Assembly (NCBI RefSeq): GCF_001620065.1
Contig: NZ_LQGV01000001.1
Coordinates: 992,001-1,056,000 of the forward strand
Length of the DNA stretch: 64,000 nt
Source: Microbacterium sp. TNHR37B
GTDB taxonomy: Bacteria > Actinomycetota > Actinomycetes > Actinomycetales > Microbacteriaceae
Reading direction: 5' to 3'
Of the stretch, positions 46,278 to 54,526 are shown one piece after another (position 1 is the first letter of the stretch; each line of letters begins with the position of its first letter). The notes beneath the pieces were generated by a model. It had not been told where the DNA came from. It searched no databases and saw nothing but the letters and a program-made list of their open reading frames with translations. A program made the position numbers and the translations under genes.

Positions 46278-47251
46278 GCGCGCGCCCGCGTTCGCCGATT
46301 GCCGGAGAGGGAGTCGCGCAGTCGCGGGTCGATGAGGCGCTGCGTGATGTCGGCCGCGAAGCCGAGGAGGAGCACGAGAGCGGTCGAGAACAGGAGGACG
46401 CCCTGGATGCTGGGGAAGTCCTGCTCCTTGATCCCGACCAGGAGCATGTCTCCGAGGCCCGGGAGCGCGAAGACGCGCTCGATGATGACGGCACCCACGA
46501 ACGTCGTCGACAGCTGGATCGCGAGGACCGAGATCAGCGGCACGACGCCGTTGCGCACGCCATGGCGCCACATCGCGGTGCCGAAGCTCTGGCCGGTGGC
46601 ACGCGCCGCCCGGAGGTACTGCTGCCCCAGCACGTCGAGCGTGGCGCTGCGGACATAGCGGGCCAGGTCGCTGCCGGCGACCAGGGCGATCGTGAGCACG
46701 GGGAGGGCGAGAGCGTAGAGAGCGGCTCCGGGGTCCTCCCAGTCGGTGCGCGGGAATCCGCCCGCGGGGAACAGCCGCCAGCCGAGGGAGAGCACCGAGA
46801 CGAGCAGGATCCCGACCCAGAAGACCGGGATCGCTCCCCCGAGCTGCGTCATGGCCGAGAAGGCGGTGCCGTACCAGGTGCGGGACTTCCACGCCGCGAA
46901 GAACCCCACCGGGATCGCGATCAGCACCGACAGGGCGAAGGAGAGGAGGGTGAGCGGGAGGGTGACGTTGAGCCGGCGGATGATCTCGTCGCCCACCGAC
47001 AGATGGTTGGTGAACGACTGGCCGAGGTCGAACGAGGCGAGCTGGCCGAGGTACGAGACGAACTGCTCCGGCAGCGGGCGGTCGACGCCGAGCCGCGCGG
47101 CCGCGGCGGCGACCTCCGCGTCGGTCGCCCCCACCGAGATGAGGGCGAACACCGGGTTGCCGAGCACGCGGAGGACGACGAACAGGATCGTCACCGCCAG
47201 CGCGAACGCCAGCAGCAACAATCCTGTTCGTCGAAGGAGATACCGAGTGAT
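46274..47251 (-). CDS. Dipeptide/oligopeptide ABC transporter permease, DppB-like, non-canonical start
   Basis: About 325 residues with six membrane helices, SFDLGQSFTNHLSVGDEI, and an EAA loop YLRAARATGQSFGTAMWRHG; it is clearly a DppB homologue. The family N-terminus (R-Y-L-L-R-R) is present, but no ATG, GTG or TTG precedes it in this frame near the junction. Candidates are ATC 47251, 7 bases after AAGG, or ATA 47257, which overlaps the binding-protein TAG. A TTG at 47221 would remove the conserved start. Coordinates assume ATC. The possibility of a base-calling error should be kept in mind. Confidence 0.85.
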   Translation of the reverse strand: MTRYLLRRTGLLLLAFALAVTILFVVLRVLGNPVFALISVGATDAEVAAAAARLGVDRPLPEQFVSYLGQLASFDLGQSFTNHLSVGDEIIRRLNVTLPLTLLSFALSVLIAIPVGFFAAWKSRTWYGTAFSAMTQLGGAIPVFWVGILLVSVLSLGWRLFPAGGFPRTDWEDPGAALYALALPVLTIALVAGSDLARYVRSATLDVLGQQYLRAARATGQSFGTAMWRHGVRNGVVPLISVLAIQLSTTFVGAVIIERVFALPGLGDMLLVGIKEQDFPSIQGVLLFSTALVLLLGFAADITQRLIDPRLRDSLSGNRRTRARA

Positions 47252-47253
47252 TG

Positions 47254-48768
47254 CTATGCCTTGGTGATGTCGTACACGTAGAACAGCGAGTTCAGTCCAT
47301 TCTGCGGCACACCGGAGATGCCCTCGGCGGCGATGCGCAGCTGCGGGTTGAGGTAGAGCCACACACTGGCCGCGTCGTCGGAGATCTGCTGGTTGGCCTT
47401 CTTGATGAGCTCCGTCTGCTCCTCGACGCTGCCGGCGGCCTCGGACTCGCTCAGCCACTTCTGCACGTCGGCGTTGTCGTAGCCCCAGTAGAAGTCGGGG
47501 TTGCCGTAGAAGTTGATGTCGCGGTCGTTGACGTGGCCCTGCAGGGTCGCCTCGAAGTCGGTGTCGGTATACACCTTCTGGTACCACTCGTCGTCGGTGA
47601 TGATGTTGATCTCCACCGTGATGCCCACCTTCGCGAGCTCCGACTTCAGGAACTCGGCGACGGTGGAGTGGACCCCCGAGTCGGGAGTGTCGATCGTGAA
47701 CGTGAACCCGTCGGCGTACCCCGCCTCGGCCAGGAGCTTCTTCGACAGCTCGGGGTCGTAGGGGTTGTTGTCGGCGAGGTCGAGGTACCACGGCTCGGAC
47801 GGCGGGACCATCGATCCGATGAGCTCGCCCCGGCCGTCCCAGATCGCGTCCAGGAGCTTCGCGCGGTCGATCGCGGAGTAGACCGCCTTGCGCACGGCGA
47901 CCTCGTCGAACGGCGCATTCCGGTCGTTGAAGGCGAGCAGCTCCTTCGTCGTCGAGGTGCCCTCGATGATCTGGAAGCCGGAGGCCTCGAACTCCGCGAG
48001 GCTGTCGGGGTTCGACTGGCTCGTGACGAGGTCGACGGCGCCGGTGCGCAGCGCGTTGTCGAGCGCCGTGGGGTCGGCGTAGTACTGGTAGACCACCCCG
48101 CCGTTGGCCGGCGCCTCTCCCCAGTAATCGGCGTTCACGTCGAGGGTGATCGAGTCGCCCTTGCGGTAGTCGGCGAGGGTGTACGGACCGGTACCGTCGG
48201 CCGAGGTGGTCAGGTCCCCCGCCTCGGAGTTGACGATCCACACGTAGCCGAGGTTGTACGTGAAGCTGATCGACGGCTGCGACAGGGTGACCGCGACCGT
48301 CTTCGGGTCCACGACGTCCACGTGGTCGATCACGCTGAGCTGGCGCTTGCGGGCGGCGATCGAGTCGTCTCCGACGAACCGGTCGAGGCTGTACTTGACG
48401 TCGTCGGCGGTCAGCGTCTTGCCGGAGTGGAAGGTCGCGTCCTGCAACGTGAACGTGTAGACCAGGCCGTCATCCGAGACGGCCGTCTCGGCGGCCAGGA
48501 GAGGTTCGACGGTCGCGTCGTCGGTGATGCGGAAGAGCCCCTCGTAGACGTTGCCGGTGAAGACCTCCGTCACCCCCGAGGATCCGCCGAAGATCTGGTC
48601 GAGGTTCGTGGGCTCGTTCTGCGATCCGACGACGATCTCGGCCGTCGGGTCGGCCGCGGCACTGCCGCTCGGGGTCGGGGTGCCTGCGGCGCAGCCGGCG
48701 AGCACGAGCAGCCCGGCGGTGGCTGCGGCGGCGGCCGTGAGGAAACGGGTGAGGCGGCGTGAGGTCAC
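47254..48768 (-). CDS. Family 5 extracellular solute-binding lipoprotein (peptide/opine/nickel type)
   Basis: A 504-residue binding lipoprotein. The signal peptide ends VLAGCAAG (Cys26). The SBP_bac_5 hallmarks are visible: a PLLAAETAVSDDGLVYTFTL segment, FHSGKTLTADDVKYSLDR and NPYDPELSKKLLAEAGY. It delivers peptides or similar ligands to the DppBC/OppDF components encoded downstream. The start is GTG with AAAGGACC upstream. The stop is followed two bases later by the unusual DppB start. Confidence 0.93.
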   Translation of the reverse strand: MTSRRLTRFLTAAAAATAGLLVLAGCAAGTPTPSGSAAADPTAEIVVGSQNEPTNLDQIFGGSSGVTEVFTGNVYEGLFRITDDATVEPLLAAETAVSDDGLVYTFTLQDATFHSGKTLTADDVKYSLDRFVGDDSIAARKRQLSVIDHVDVVDPKTVAVTLSQPSISFTYNLGYVWIVNSEAGDLTTSADGTGPYTLADYRKGDSITLDVNADYWGEAPANGGVVYQYYADPTALDNALRTGAVDLVTSQSNPDSLAEFEASGFQIIEGTSTTKELLAFNDRNAPFDEVAVRKAVYSAIDRAKLLDAIWDGRGELIGSMVPPSEPWYLDLADNNPYDPELSKKLLAEAGYADGFTFTIDTPDSGVHSTVAEFLKSELAKVGITVEINIITDDEWYQKVYTDTDFEATLQGHVNDRDINFYGNPDFYWGYDNADVQKWLSESEAAGSVEEQTELIKKANQQISDDAASVWLYLNPQLRIAAEGISGVPQNGLNSLFYVYDITKA

Positions 48769-48832
48769 GTCAGGTCCTTTGCTGTGGGTGAGGGTCGACG
48801 CGGCGGGGTGCGGTCCGCCGGACGCGGGTGGG

Positions 48833-49597
48833 TCAGAGGGAGAAGCCGTCGGCGAACCGCACGCGCTTCTCGCCCGCGTGCACCGGGAACGGCAGCCGGT
48901 TCTGCGCGGGTGGGAGGGGGCAGTTCATCTGCGACGAAAAGCCGCAGGGCGGCACCGTCGCGCGATTGAAGTCGACGGTGACGGGCGTGCTCCGCTCCCC
49001 CGCCTCATGGCCGACCGCCGGGCGGTCGAGGAACAGGAACCGGCCAGCGCCGTACGTCTCCGAGCCGTTGGTCCGGTCTCCGAAGACGAGCTGCAGCTTG
49101 GCCGTGCCTCCCGAGACGGTGTCGAACGCGGCGAGGCGGTACTGCGTGCCCTCCCACTCGAACACGAGGTCCCCGGAGACCGGCAGGCTCCGCGTGGCTC
49201 CGGCGTCGCGAATGTGCTCGAAGGGGACGACGCGGTCCTCGTCGACCAGCTCGAACCGCCCGTCGATCACCCAGGCGGGGTCGTACGGGTATCGCTCGAT
49301 CTCTTCGAACGCGGTCGCGGCGGGCGAGTCCTGTCGCCAGATGCGATACCCCTGCTGCGGCAGACCGGTGTCGATGTCGGCGCGCTCGAGACGCGAGAAC
49401 AGCACCGTGTCGGGGTGACCTTCCCGGGCGACAGCCTCCGGCACCGGCTCGGCACCGGGCTCCGACCAGTGCGTGAGCACGAGGGCGAGAGCCCCGTGGG
49501 GTCCGGTCACCGCGGCGCGGCGCGCCTCCGACCACGCGCGGTAGTCGGCTTCGGCCGCTCGGAGCTCATCGGACCCGGTTGCATTCACACTCACCAT
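48833..49597 (-). CDS. DUF1684 family protein
   Basis: A protein of about 254 residues with the DUF1684 signatures FLFLDRPA, VTVDFNRATVPPCGFS and NCPLPPAQNRLPFPVHAGEK. The function is unknown. No signal peptide is seen. The start is uncertain: TTG 49606, ATG 49597 and GTG 49594 are all in frame; ATG is chosen. It lies upstream of the peptide-transporter operon on the same strand, with 64 bases between, so it may or may not be co-transcribed. Confidence 0.85.
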   Translation of the reverse strand: MVSVNATGSDELRAAEADYRAWSEARRAAVTGPHGALALVLTHWSEPGAEPVPEAVAREGHPDTVLFSRLERADIDTGLPQQGYRIWRQDSPAATAFEEIERYPYDPAWVIDGRFELVDEDRVVPFEHIRDAGATRSLPVSGDLVFEWEGTQYRLAAFDTVSGGTAKLQLVFGDRTNGSETYGAGRFLFLDRPAVGHEAGERSTPVTVDFNRATVPPCGFSSQMNCPLPPAQNRLPFPVHAGEKRVRFADGFSL

Positions 49598-49701
49598 GAC
49601 AGGCAATCAAACGCGTGCGCGCGCGAGAAATTCCGTTGCGGTCTGTTTCACCTGAATGGATCTCCCGATCGAGGTCGTGCGCGCCTCGTGGGCGACCGGG
49701 G

Positions 49702-50091
49702 TCAGCGCGCGGACCGCGTGGACCACAGGGCCCACGCCACGAGGACCGGCTGCAGGAAGAGTCGGGCCAGGCGCCGCCCGTCGGTGTCGAGTCCGGGAGC
49801 GGACGTCCCCCGTTGCCACTGGTGGACATTCCCGGGGAAGACCGCGACGAAGAAGGCCGCCACCGCTGCCCCCATACGGCGAGACTCGCGGGGCAGCAGC
49901 ACGAGACCAGCCCCGAGCAGGATTTCGACCACCCCGGACACCACGACGATCGTGTCTTTGTCGGTGTGCAGCACGCGAGCAGCCCAGTCGGGGACCACGA
50001 TCCGGAACCCTCTCCGGAGGGTCGAGAGGTGAGCCGCGCCCGCGACCAGCAACACGAGGGCGAGGAGGATGCGGGCGCCGTGGCGGATCAT
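49702..50091 (-). CDS. DoxX-family membrane protein (second paralogue)
   Basis: A 129-residue four-helix DoxX-like protein ending RLARLFLQPVLVAWALW, almost the same end as the copy at 40848. The middle GVVEILLGAGLVLLPRESRR also matches it. ATG 50091 is 6 bases after TAGCGT on the minus strand. The function is unknown. Confidence 0.87.
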   Translation of the reverse strand: MIRHGARILLALVLLVAGAAHLSTLRRGFRIVVPDWAARVLHTDKDTIVVVSGVVEILLGAGLVLLPRESRRMGAAVAAFFVAVFPGNVHQWQRGTSAPGLDTDGRRLARLFLQPVLVAWALWSTRSAR

Positions 50092-50097
50092 CCCGAC

Positions 50098-50103
50098 ACG
50101 CTA
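50098..50103 (-). promoter_or_regulatory. -10 box of the second DoxX gene
   Basis: TAGCGT on the minus strand, 6 bases before ATG 50091. Confidence 0.55.
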
Positions 50104-50143
50104 CCGCGCGCCATCACGTCCACCCGATCACTCGCCTCCACGC

Positions 50144-50599
50144 TCATTTGCCTCCGGGAGGCCCCACGACCAGCAGGACGACGAACAGCGCCGTGACCGC
50201 CGCGGCGATCAGCAGCACGAGCACCCAGGGCCGTCGGAGGAACCAGCGCAGCGGCCCGTCGTACCAGCGGGCGTCGCCGTCCTCCTCCCCCGTCCGCCAC
50301 CGGCCGTCGAGCCGGCCGCGACGCACGAGCCACCGCTCGACCGGGATCGTCGCATACGGGATCACCGCCGAGACGATCGCGAGCGCCGCGCTTCCGACCG
50401 GCCAGCGACTGTTGAGCGCAACGAGGATCGCGGTGGCCCCATAGGAGAGGAAGACGAACCCGTGGATGCCCCCGGCGACCGTGACGGCCGGCGCCCAGCC
50501 GGCGGTGGCGCGCAGGATCAGCGCGGAGATGAGAAGGGTCCAGGTGACGGCTTCGGCGAACGCGAGCAGACGAAAGGCGGAGAGAGGCGTACGGAACAC
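50144..50599 (-). CDS. DUF3817 family membrane protein
   Basis: A 151-residue protein. The first three membrane helices with LSAFRLLAFAEAVTW, GGIHGFVFLSYGAT and VIPYATIPVERWL are the DUF3817 (YdzA-like) pattern. A charged linker and a final helix make up the C-terminus. GTG 50599 lies 6 bases after TATGCT on the minus strand, and that box is embedded in an 8-bp-arm palindrome. The MarR gene is directly upstream on the same strand. Confidence 0.85.
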   Translation of the reverse strand: MFRTPLSAFRLLAFAEAVTWTLLISALILRATAGWAPAVTVAGGIHGFVFLSYGATAILVALNSRWPVGSAALAIVSAVIPYATIPVERWLVRRGRLDGRWRTGEEDGDARWYDGPLRWFLRRPWVLVLLIAAAVTALFVVLLVVGPPGGK

Positions 50600-50620
50600 G
50601 CCTTCAGCATACCTGAAGGC
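50600..50620. promoter_or_regulatory. Palindrome over the DUF3817 -10 box, candidate MarR operator
   Basis: Arms GCCTTCAG (50600-50607) and CTGAAGGC (50613-50620) match perfectly around a 5-base centre. The minus-strand -10 box TATGCT (50611-50606) lies inside and the GTG start is adjacent. It could also act as a short terminator for the MarR gene, whose stop is at its edge. Confidence 0.6.
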
Positions 50621-51030
50621 TAGACGATCCCGGCGCGGATGCCGTCAAGCGACTCCGCCACCTTCGGCAGGCGCTGCGAGAGGGCCCCGTCGAGCTCGGC
50701 CAGGCGCTCGCGCGCTTCCTGCAGCACGCGGGCACCCTTCGGAGTGACGTTCAGATCGCTCGCCGCTCCCGCGTGAGCGGTGGCGTCCTGCACCAGCCCC
50801 TCGTCGACGAGCGAGCGCACCGCCGTGTGCGCCGACTGCACCGTGATGTGGGAACGGCGCGCCAGTTCCGAGAACGAGATCCCGGGCTCGGCGTAGATGT
50901 GCCCCAGCAGGCCGAACTTGCGCGTGGTGATGCCGAGGTCCCTCAGCACGGCGGACAACTGCCCCTCCCACATCGCCGACACCGCGAGGAGCGCGATGAC
51001 GGGACTGAAGCGCGGCGAATCGTCGGTCAT
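50620..51030 (-). CDS. MarR-family transcriptional regulator
   Basis: A 136-residue winged-helix repressor with the recognition helix region SFSELARRSHITVQSAHTAV and the wing segment DLNVTPKGARVL. It probably controls the DUF3817 gene through the adjacent palindrome, and perhaps itself. ATG 51030 is preferred because it is 7 bases after TAGCAT; ATG 51039 falls inside the box. It is divergent from the VOC-domain gene. Confidence 0.88.
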   Translation of the reverse strand: MTDDSPRFSPVIALLAVSAMWEGQLSAVLRDLGITTRKFGLLGHIYAEPGISFSELARRSHITVQSAHTAVRSLVDEGLVQDATAHAGAASDLNVTPKGARVLQEARERLAELDGALSQRLPKVAESLDGIRAGIV

Positions 51031-51037
51031 AGGCACC

Positions 51038-51043
51038 ATGCTA
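51038..51043 (-). promoter_or_regulatory. -10 box of the MarR gene
   Basis: TAGCAT on the minus strand, 7 bases before ATG 51030. Confidence 0.55.
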
Positions 51044-51105
51044 ACGATCCGGCCGCGATGTCCGAGGCCCGGCGTACCGTGACTTTGTCAGAGAAGGAGA
51101 CCCCG

Positions 51106-51477
51106 ATGGACTGGAAGATCGAGCTCATTTTCGTCCCGGTGACCGACGTAGACCGAGCAAAGGACTTCTACGTGCGCATCGGGTTCCACGCCGACCACGA
51201 CCACCGCCCGTCGCCCGACCTCCGCTTCGTGCAACTCACCCCACCCGGATCGGCCTGCTCGATCGCGATCGGCGAGGGGCTCGGCCTGTCGATGGCTCCG
51301 GGCACGCAAGACAGCATCCAGGTCGTCGTTCCCGACGCCGACGCCGCGCTCGCGCAGCTACGCGATGCCGGCGTCGAGGTCGACGGCATCGACGACCAGG
51401 AGTGGGGGCGCTTCGTCCGCTTCTCCGATCCCGACGGCAACACGTGGACGCTGCAACAGCTCCCCTCCTGGAGCTGA
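51106..51477 (+). CDS. VOC-family (glyoxalase/bleomycin-resistance-like) protein
   Basis: A 123-residue vicinal-oxygen-chelate fold protein with ELIFVPVTDVDRAKDFYV at the start and FSDPDGNTWTLQQL at the end, which supplies the C-terminal metal-ligand region. The substrate is unknown. ATG 51106 has a good GAAGGAGA binding site 5 bases upstream, unlike most neighbours. It is divergent from the MarR gene. Confidence 0.88.
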   Translation: MDWKIELIFVPVTDVDRAKDFYVRIGFHADHDHRPSPDLRFVQLTPPGSACSIAIGEGLGLSMAPGTQDSIQVVVPDADAALAQLRDAGVEVDGIDDQEWGRFVRFSDPDGNTWTLQQLPSWS

Positions 51478-51525
51478 CGCCGCAGACGACGCGAGAGCCT
51501 CCCCGCCGGTGCGGGCGTGACTGCA

Positions 51526-51531
51526 TAGGCT
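51526..51531 (+). promoter_or_regulatory. -10 box of the small membrane protein gene
   Basis: TAGGCT, 7 bases before ATG 51539. Confidence 0.6.
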
Positions 51532-51538
51532 CGGAGGC

Positions 51539-52042
51539 ATGCTCGAGCAGAACCAGGGACACATCAGCCCCGACAGCCAATGGTCGACCTACGAGGCGAA
51601 CGTGCAGTCGTACCGCGGGCTGTCGATGTCCGCGCAGTCGCTCTATCTGGCGGTCGGCGCGATCCTGCTCGGCGTGGGTGACAAACTGCCCTTCTTCACG
51701 GTCCTCGTCCTCGCGATGGTCACCACGTGGTACGCCTTCTTCCCCGTCATCTTCGCGCGATGTGCGATCGTCGACTTTCACAAGTTCGATCTCGGGTCAC
51801 GCTTCACCTCGACCGGCGATCTCCGCGACGGGTCCGATGACAGCCGTCTGTCAGAGCGCGCCTACGCCAATCTCTGGCGGGGCCGGCCGCTGCGCGCTCG
51901 CGTGGCGTCGCAGATCCCGATGCCGGCGGGGCAGCGTTTTCGGACGATGAGGCAGACGCGACTCAAGCTCGACATGTTCATCCCCGTCAGCATCACGGTC
52001 GTGTGGGGCGTGTTCGCGCTGTACATCGTCTTCGCCCATTGA
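51539..52042 (+). CDS. Small membrane protein, possibly RipA-like family
   Basis: A 167-residue protein with a polar N-terminus of about 35 residues, two adjacent membrane helices (about 40-80), a basic cytoplasmic stretch and a final helix (about 145-165). The spacing recalls the RipA-like octameric membrane family, but I cannot confirm this by eye. The function is unknown. It has its own -10 box and a hairpin 20 bases after the stop, so it is a single-gene unit. Confidence 0.75.
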   Translation: MLEQNQGHISPDSQWSTYEANVQSYRGLSMSAQSLYLAVGAILLGVGDKLPFFTVLVLAMVTTWYAFFPVIFARCAIVDFHKFDLGSRFTSTGDLRDGSDDSRLSERAYANLWRGRPLRARVASQIPMPAGQRFRTMRQTRLKLDMFIPVSITVVWGVFALYIVFAH

Positions 52043-52062
52043 GTCCCTGTCGCACGCCTCGG

Positions 52063-52087
52063 CCCGCGTGCGGATCCCGCACACGGG
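52063..52087 (+). terminator. Terminator hairpin after the small membrane protein gene
   Basis: Arms CCCGCGTGCGG (52063-52073) and CCGCACACGGG (52077-52087), one mismatch, three-base loop. Confidence 0.6.
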
Positions 52088-52151
52088 TGACCACCGTGGC
52101 GTCGGACGATTGACACGGCGCAACGCCGCCGTCTCCGCCCCGTCGACGCCG

Positions 52152-52157
52152 TATGGT
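52152..52157 (+). promoter_or_regulatory. -10 box of the Rid-family gene
   Basis: TATGGT, 7 bases before ATG 52165; this decides against the in-frame ATG at 52153. Confidence 0.55.
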
Positions 52158-52164
52158 GTGCGAC

Positions 52165-52527
52165 ATGACGGCCATCCATCGATCGGACATCGACGAGCAC
52201 TGGGCGCACGCAGGGGTCGTGGAAGCGGGCGGCATGGTCTTCGTGTCGTACTGCGTCGGCAACACCGACGGGTCAACGAGCCAGCAGGTCCACGGCGCTC
52301 TCGATGCGCTCGAAGCACGCCTGCTCTCCATCGGCCTTTCTCTCTCCGACGTCGTGAAGGTCGACGCGCTCTTCGCAGACATCTGGGATATCCCGGTCAT
52401 GGAGGCGGCGTTCCGCGAGCGATTCCACGGCGGCTACCCCGCCCGCAAGTCGATCCAGACCGCGTTCGCGCACCGCGGCCTGAGATTCCAGCTGGACGCC
52501 GTCGCGTACCGTCCGGCGGCTCCCTGA
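52165..52527 (+). CDS. Rid-family (YjgF/YER057c/UK114) protein
   Basis: A 120-residue RidA-superfamily protein with VEAGGMVFVSYCVGN, the GLSLSDVVKVDALFAD segment and the ARKSIQTAFAHRGLRFQLD end that carries the conserved arginine. True RidA deaminates reactive enamines; divergence in the N-terminal half makes the exact activity uncertain. It is a single-gene unit. Confidence 0.88.
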   Translation: MTAIHRSDIDEHWAHAGVVEAGGMVFVSYCVGNTDGSTSQQVHGALDALEARLLSIGLSLSDVVKVDALFADIWDIPVMEAAFRERFHGGYPARKSIQTAFAHRGLRFQLDAVAYRPAAP

Positions 52528-52587
52528 AACCTCCGAGGGACGCTCTCGAGGAGGCTCGCGGCGTCGCCGCACGGCCGCCAGGCCAGC

Positions 52588-53340
52588 TCAGCGGAAGCGT
52601 CGACCCTCGTCGCGGCGCGACAGCCATGCCGCGGTCAGCCCCAGCGCCAGCGTCCATGCAACGATCCCGATCACGGCCCACACCGGCATCTCGTCGCCGA
52701 GGGCCGCGGCCAGCACGATCTCGCGCGCCTGCCGCACCGGCAGCACGCGGGACGCCGCATCGAGCCACTCTGGGAAGAGCATCGGCGGCAGGAAGAGGCC
52801 CCCGCCGAAGGCGAGCAGGAACATGGCGACCTGCGTCACCGCGATAGCCGCCTTCGGCCCACACGCGGTGCCGATCACCACACCGACGAGCATGGACGGC
52901 ACGGCGGTGAGCACGACGAGGCCGATCGCGGCGAGCATCGGTACCAGGCCCGGGCGGGCGGCCGTGAACAGCCCTCCGACGACGAGAAGCGGGATCATGG
53001 CGGCGAGCGAGATGACGAGCGTCGCCGCGATCAACCCGATCGGTCGCGCGGCCGCCGCGCCGGGAAGCGTGCGCAGGTACGGCGCCCAGGGCTTGGAGCG
53101 CTGCTCGGACAGCTCCAGGCCGATCGAGAAGAGGCCCGACGCCATGAAGGCGAACACCACCATCGAGGCCACTGCGGCCGTCGCGAACGTCGGATCGGCC
53201 GTCACCACGCCCTGAGGCAACACGAACATGCAGAAGGCGAGCGTGGGGAAGACCACCGAGCCGATCACCGCGATCGGCACACGAGCGGTCTCGATGAGGT
53301 TGTACTTCGTGTAGACGGCGGAGAGGGCGAGCGTGGACAT
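52588..53340 (-). CDS. ABC-2 type exporter permease
   Basis: A 250-residue ABC-2 family permease with six membrane helices; the LFLPPMLFPEWLDAASRVLP segment before the last helix is typical of ABC-2 drug and lipid exporters. It is the last gene of a four-gene operon, and its ATG overlaps the ATPase stop by one base. The substrate is unknown. Confidence 0.9.
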   Translation of the reverse strand: MSTLALSAVYTKYNLIETARVPIAVIGSVVFPTLAFCMFVLPQGVVTADPTFATAAVASMVVFAFMASGLFSIGLELSEQRSKPWAPYLRTLPGAAAARPIGLIAATLVISLAAMIPLLVVGGLFTAARPGLVPMLAAIGLVVLTAVPSMLVGVVIGTACGPKAAIAVTQVAMFLLAFGGGLFLPPMLFPEWLDAASRVLPVRQAREIVLAAALGDEMPVWAVIGIVAWTLALGLTAAWLSRRDEGRRFR

Positions 53341-54230
53341 CAGCGGGTTCCTTCCGGGGTCGCGGTGAGCGCGAGGAATGCTTCTTCGAGGCTGGCGCCA
53401 CGGACGGCGAGGTCGCGGAACGGCGCGCCCGCCTGGACGAGCGCCCGCACGAACGCGTCCGCGTCGGCGACGAGTGCCGTCACCTGTTCGCCCTCTGCGG
53501 TGATGACGGCCTCGGGATCCAGCGACTGGGCCGTGGTGCGGTCGACGCCCGTCAGTGTGACGCGCCGCCGGGAGACCCCCTCGACGATCGCGGACAAGGT
53601 GTCGTCAGCCCGCACGACCCCGTGATCGATCACGACCACGCGCTGGGCGAGCTGTTCGATCTCCTCGAGGTGATGACTGGTCACGACGATCGCGCACCCG
53701 GCGGCATGGCGCGCCCGCACCGCGTCCCAGAGGGCTCGCCGGCCGTCGACGTCGAGCCCGGTGGTCGGCTCGTCGAGCAGCACCAGCGCGGGATCGCCGA
53801 CGAAGGCGAGGGCGACCGCCACCCGCCGCTGCTGACCTCCGGAGAGTGCCCCACAGGGGCGGCGGACGAGATCCTCGAGCCCGAACTCGGCGACGATCCG
53901 CTCTCGCGACGACGGGGACGGATAGTGTGCGGCGACGAGGTCGATCACTTCCCCCACACGGAGAGCATCGGGGAGCGCTGTCGCCTGCGGAGTGGACCCG
54001 AGCCGCGTGCGCGAGCCCGGATCGCGAGGATCTCCGCCGAACAGGCGGACCTCTCCGGACGTTGGCAGACGCAGTCCCTCGATGAGACTCAGGAGCGTCG
54101 TCTTCCCGGCGCCGTTGGGCCCGAGCAGCCCGACGCTCTCCCCCGCGCCGACCTCCAGGGTCACTCCGTCGAGGGCGACCCGGTCGCCATATCGTTTGGT
54201 GAGCGACGCGGTACGAACGAGGGGGTTCAT
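53340..54230 (-). CDS. ABC exporter ATP-binding protein
   Basis: A 296-residue ATPase of the DrrA/CcmA type: GPNGAGKTT, QATALPDALRVGE, LSGGQQRRVA, VLLDEPTTGLD, TSHHLEE. The C-terminal 80 residues form a substrate- or permease-coupling domain. ATG 54230 overlaps the regulator stop by 4 bases. It works with the permease at 52588. Confidence 0.92.
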   Translation of the reverse strand: MNPLVRTASLTKRYGDRVALDGVTLEVGAGESVGLLGPNGAGKTTLLSLIEGLRLPTSGEVRLFGGDPRDPGSRTRLGSTPQATALPDALRVGEVIDLVAAHYPSPSSRERIVAEFGLEDLVRRPCGALSGGQQRRVAVALAFVGDPALVLLDEPTTGLDVDGRRALWDAVRARHAAGCAIVVTSHHLEEIEQLAQRVVVIDHGVVRADDTLSAIVEGVSRRRVTLTGVDRTTAQSLDPEAVITAEGEQVTALVADADAFVRALVQAGAPFRDLAVRGASLEEAFLALTATPEGTR

Positions 54231-54526
54231 CGGGATCCTCCGAGGATGTCGAGCAAAGCGGTGCGATAGGCGCGGAACGCCCCGCGGCCCGCGGGTGTCA
54301 TCGCGACGCGGGTCACCGGCTTCCGTCCCGCGAAGGTCTTCGCCACCACGATGTAGCCGGCGTCTTCGAGCTTCGCGAGATGACTGGTGAGGTTTCCCGC
54401 GGTCATGTCCAGCAGCTTCTGCAGGGCGGGGAAGGCGATCTCGTCGCCGTCTTCGAGCGCTTCGTTGAGGGCCGTCATGATCCGCAGACGCGCCGGCGTG
54501 TGGATGACGGGATCGAGCTCGGTCAT
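54227..54526 (-). CDS. Winged-helix transcriptional regulator (HTH_34-like)
   Basis: A 99-residue DNA-binding protein of the ArsR-like winged-helix group (PF13601 type): HTPARLRIMTALNEALEDGD, then LLDMTAGNLTSHLAKLEDAGY and a wing ending GAFRAYR. There is no metal-binding motif. It is inside the operon it probably regulates; the paired palindromes at 55180-55210 are the likely binding sites. It overlaps both neighbours by 4 bases. Confidence 0.9.
   Translation of the reverse strand: MTELDPVIHTPARLRIMTALNEALEDGDEIAFPALQKLLDMTAGNLTSHLAKLEDAGYIVVAKTFAGRKPVTRVAMTPAGRGAFRAYRTALLDILGGSR

Noticed and set aside
49598..49701. Possible promoter TTTGAT before the DUF1684 gene
   Set aside because: Poor match to TANNNT and ambiguous start codon; not listed as a feature.
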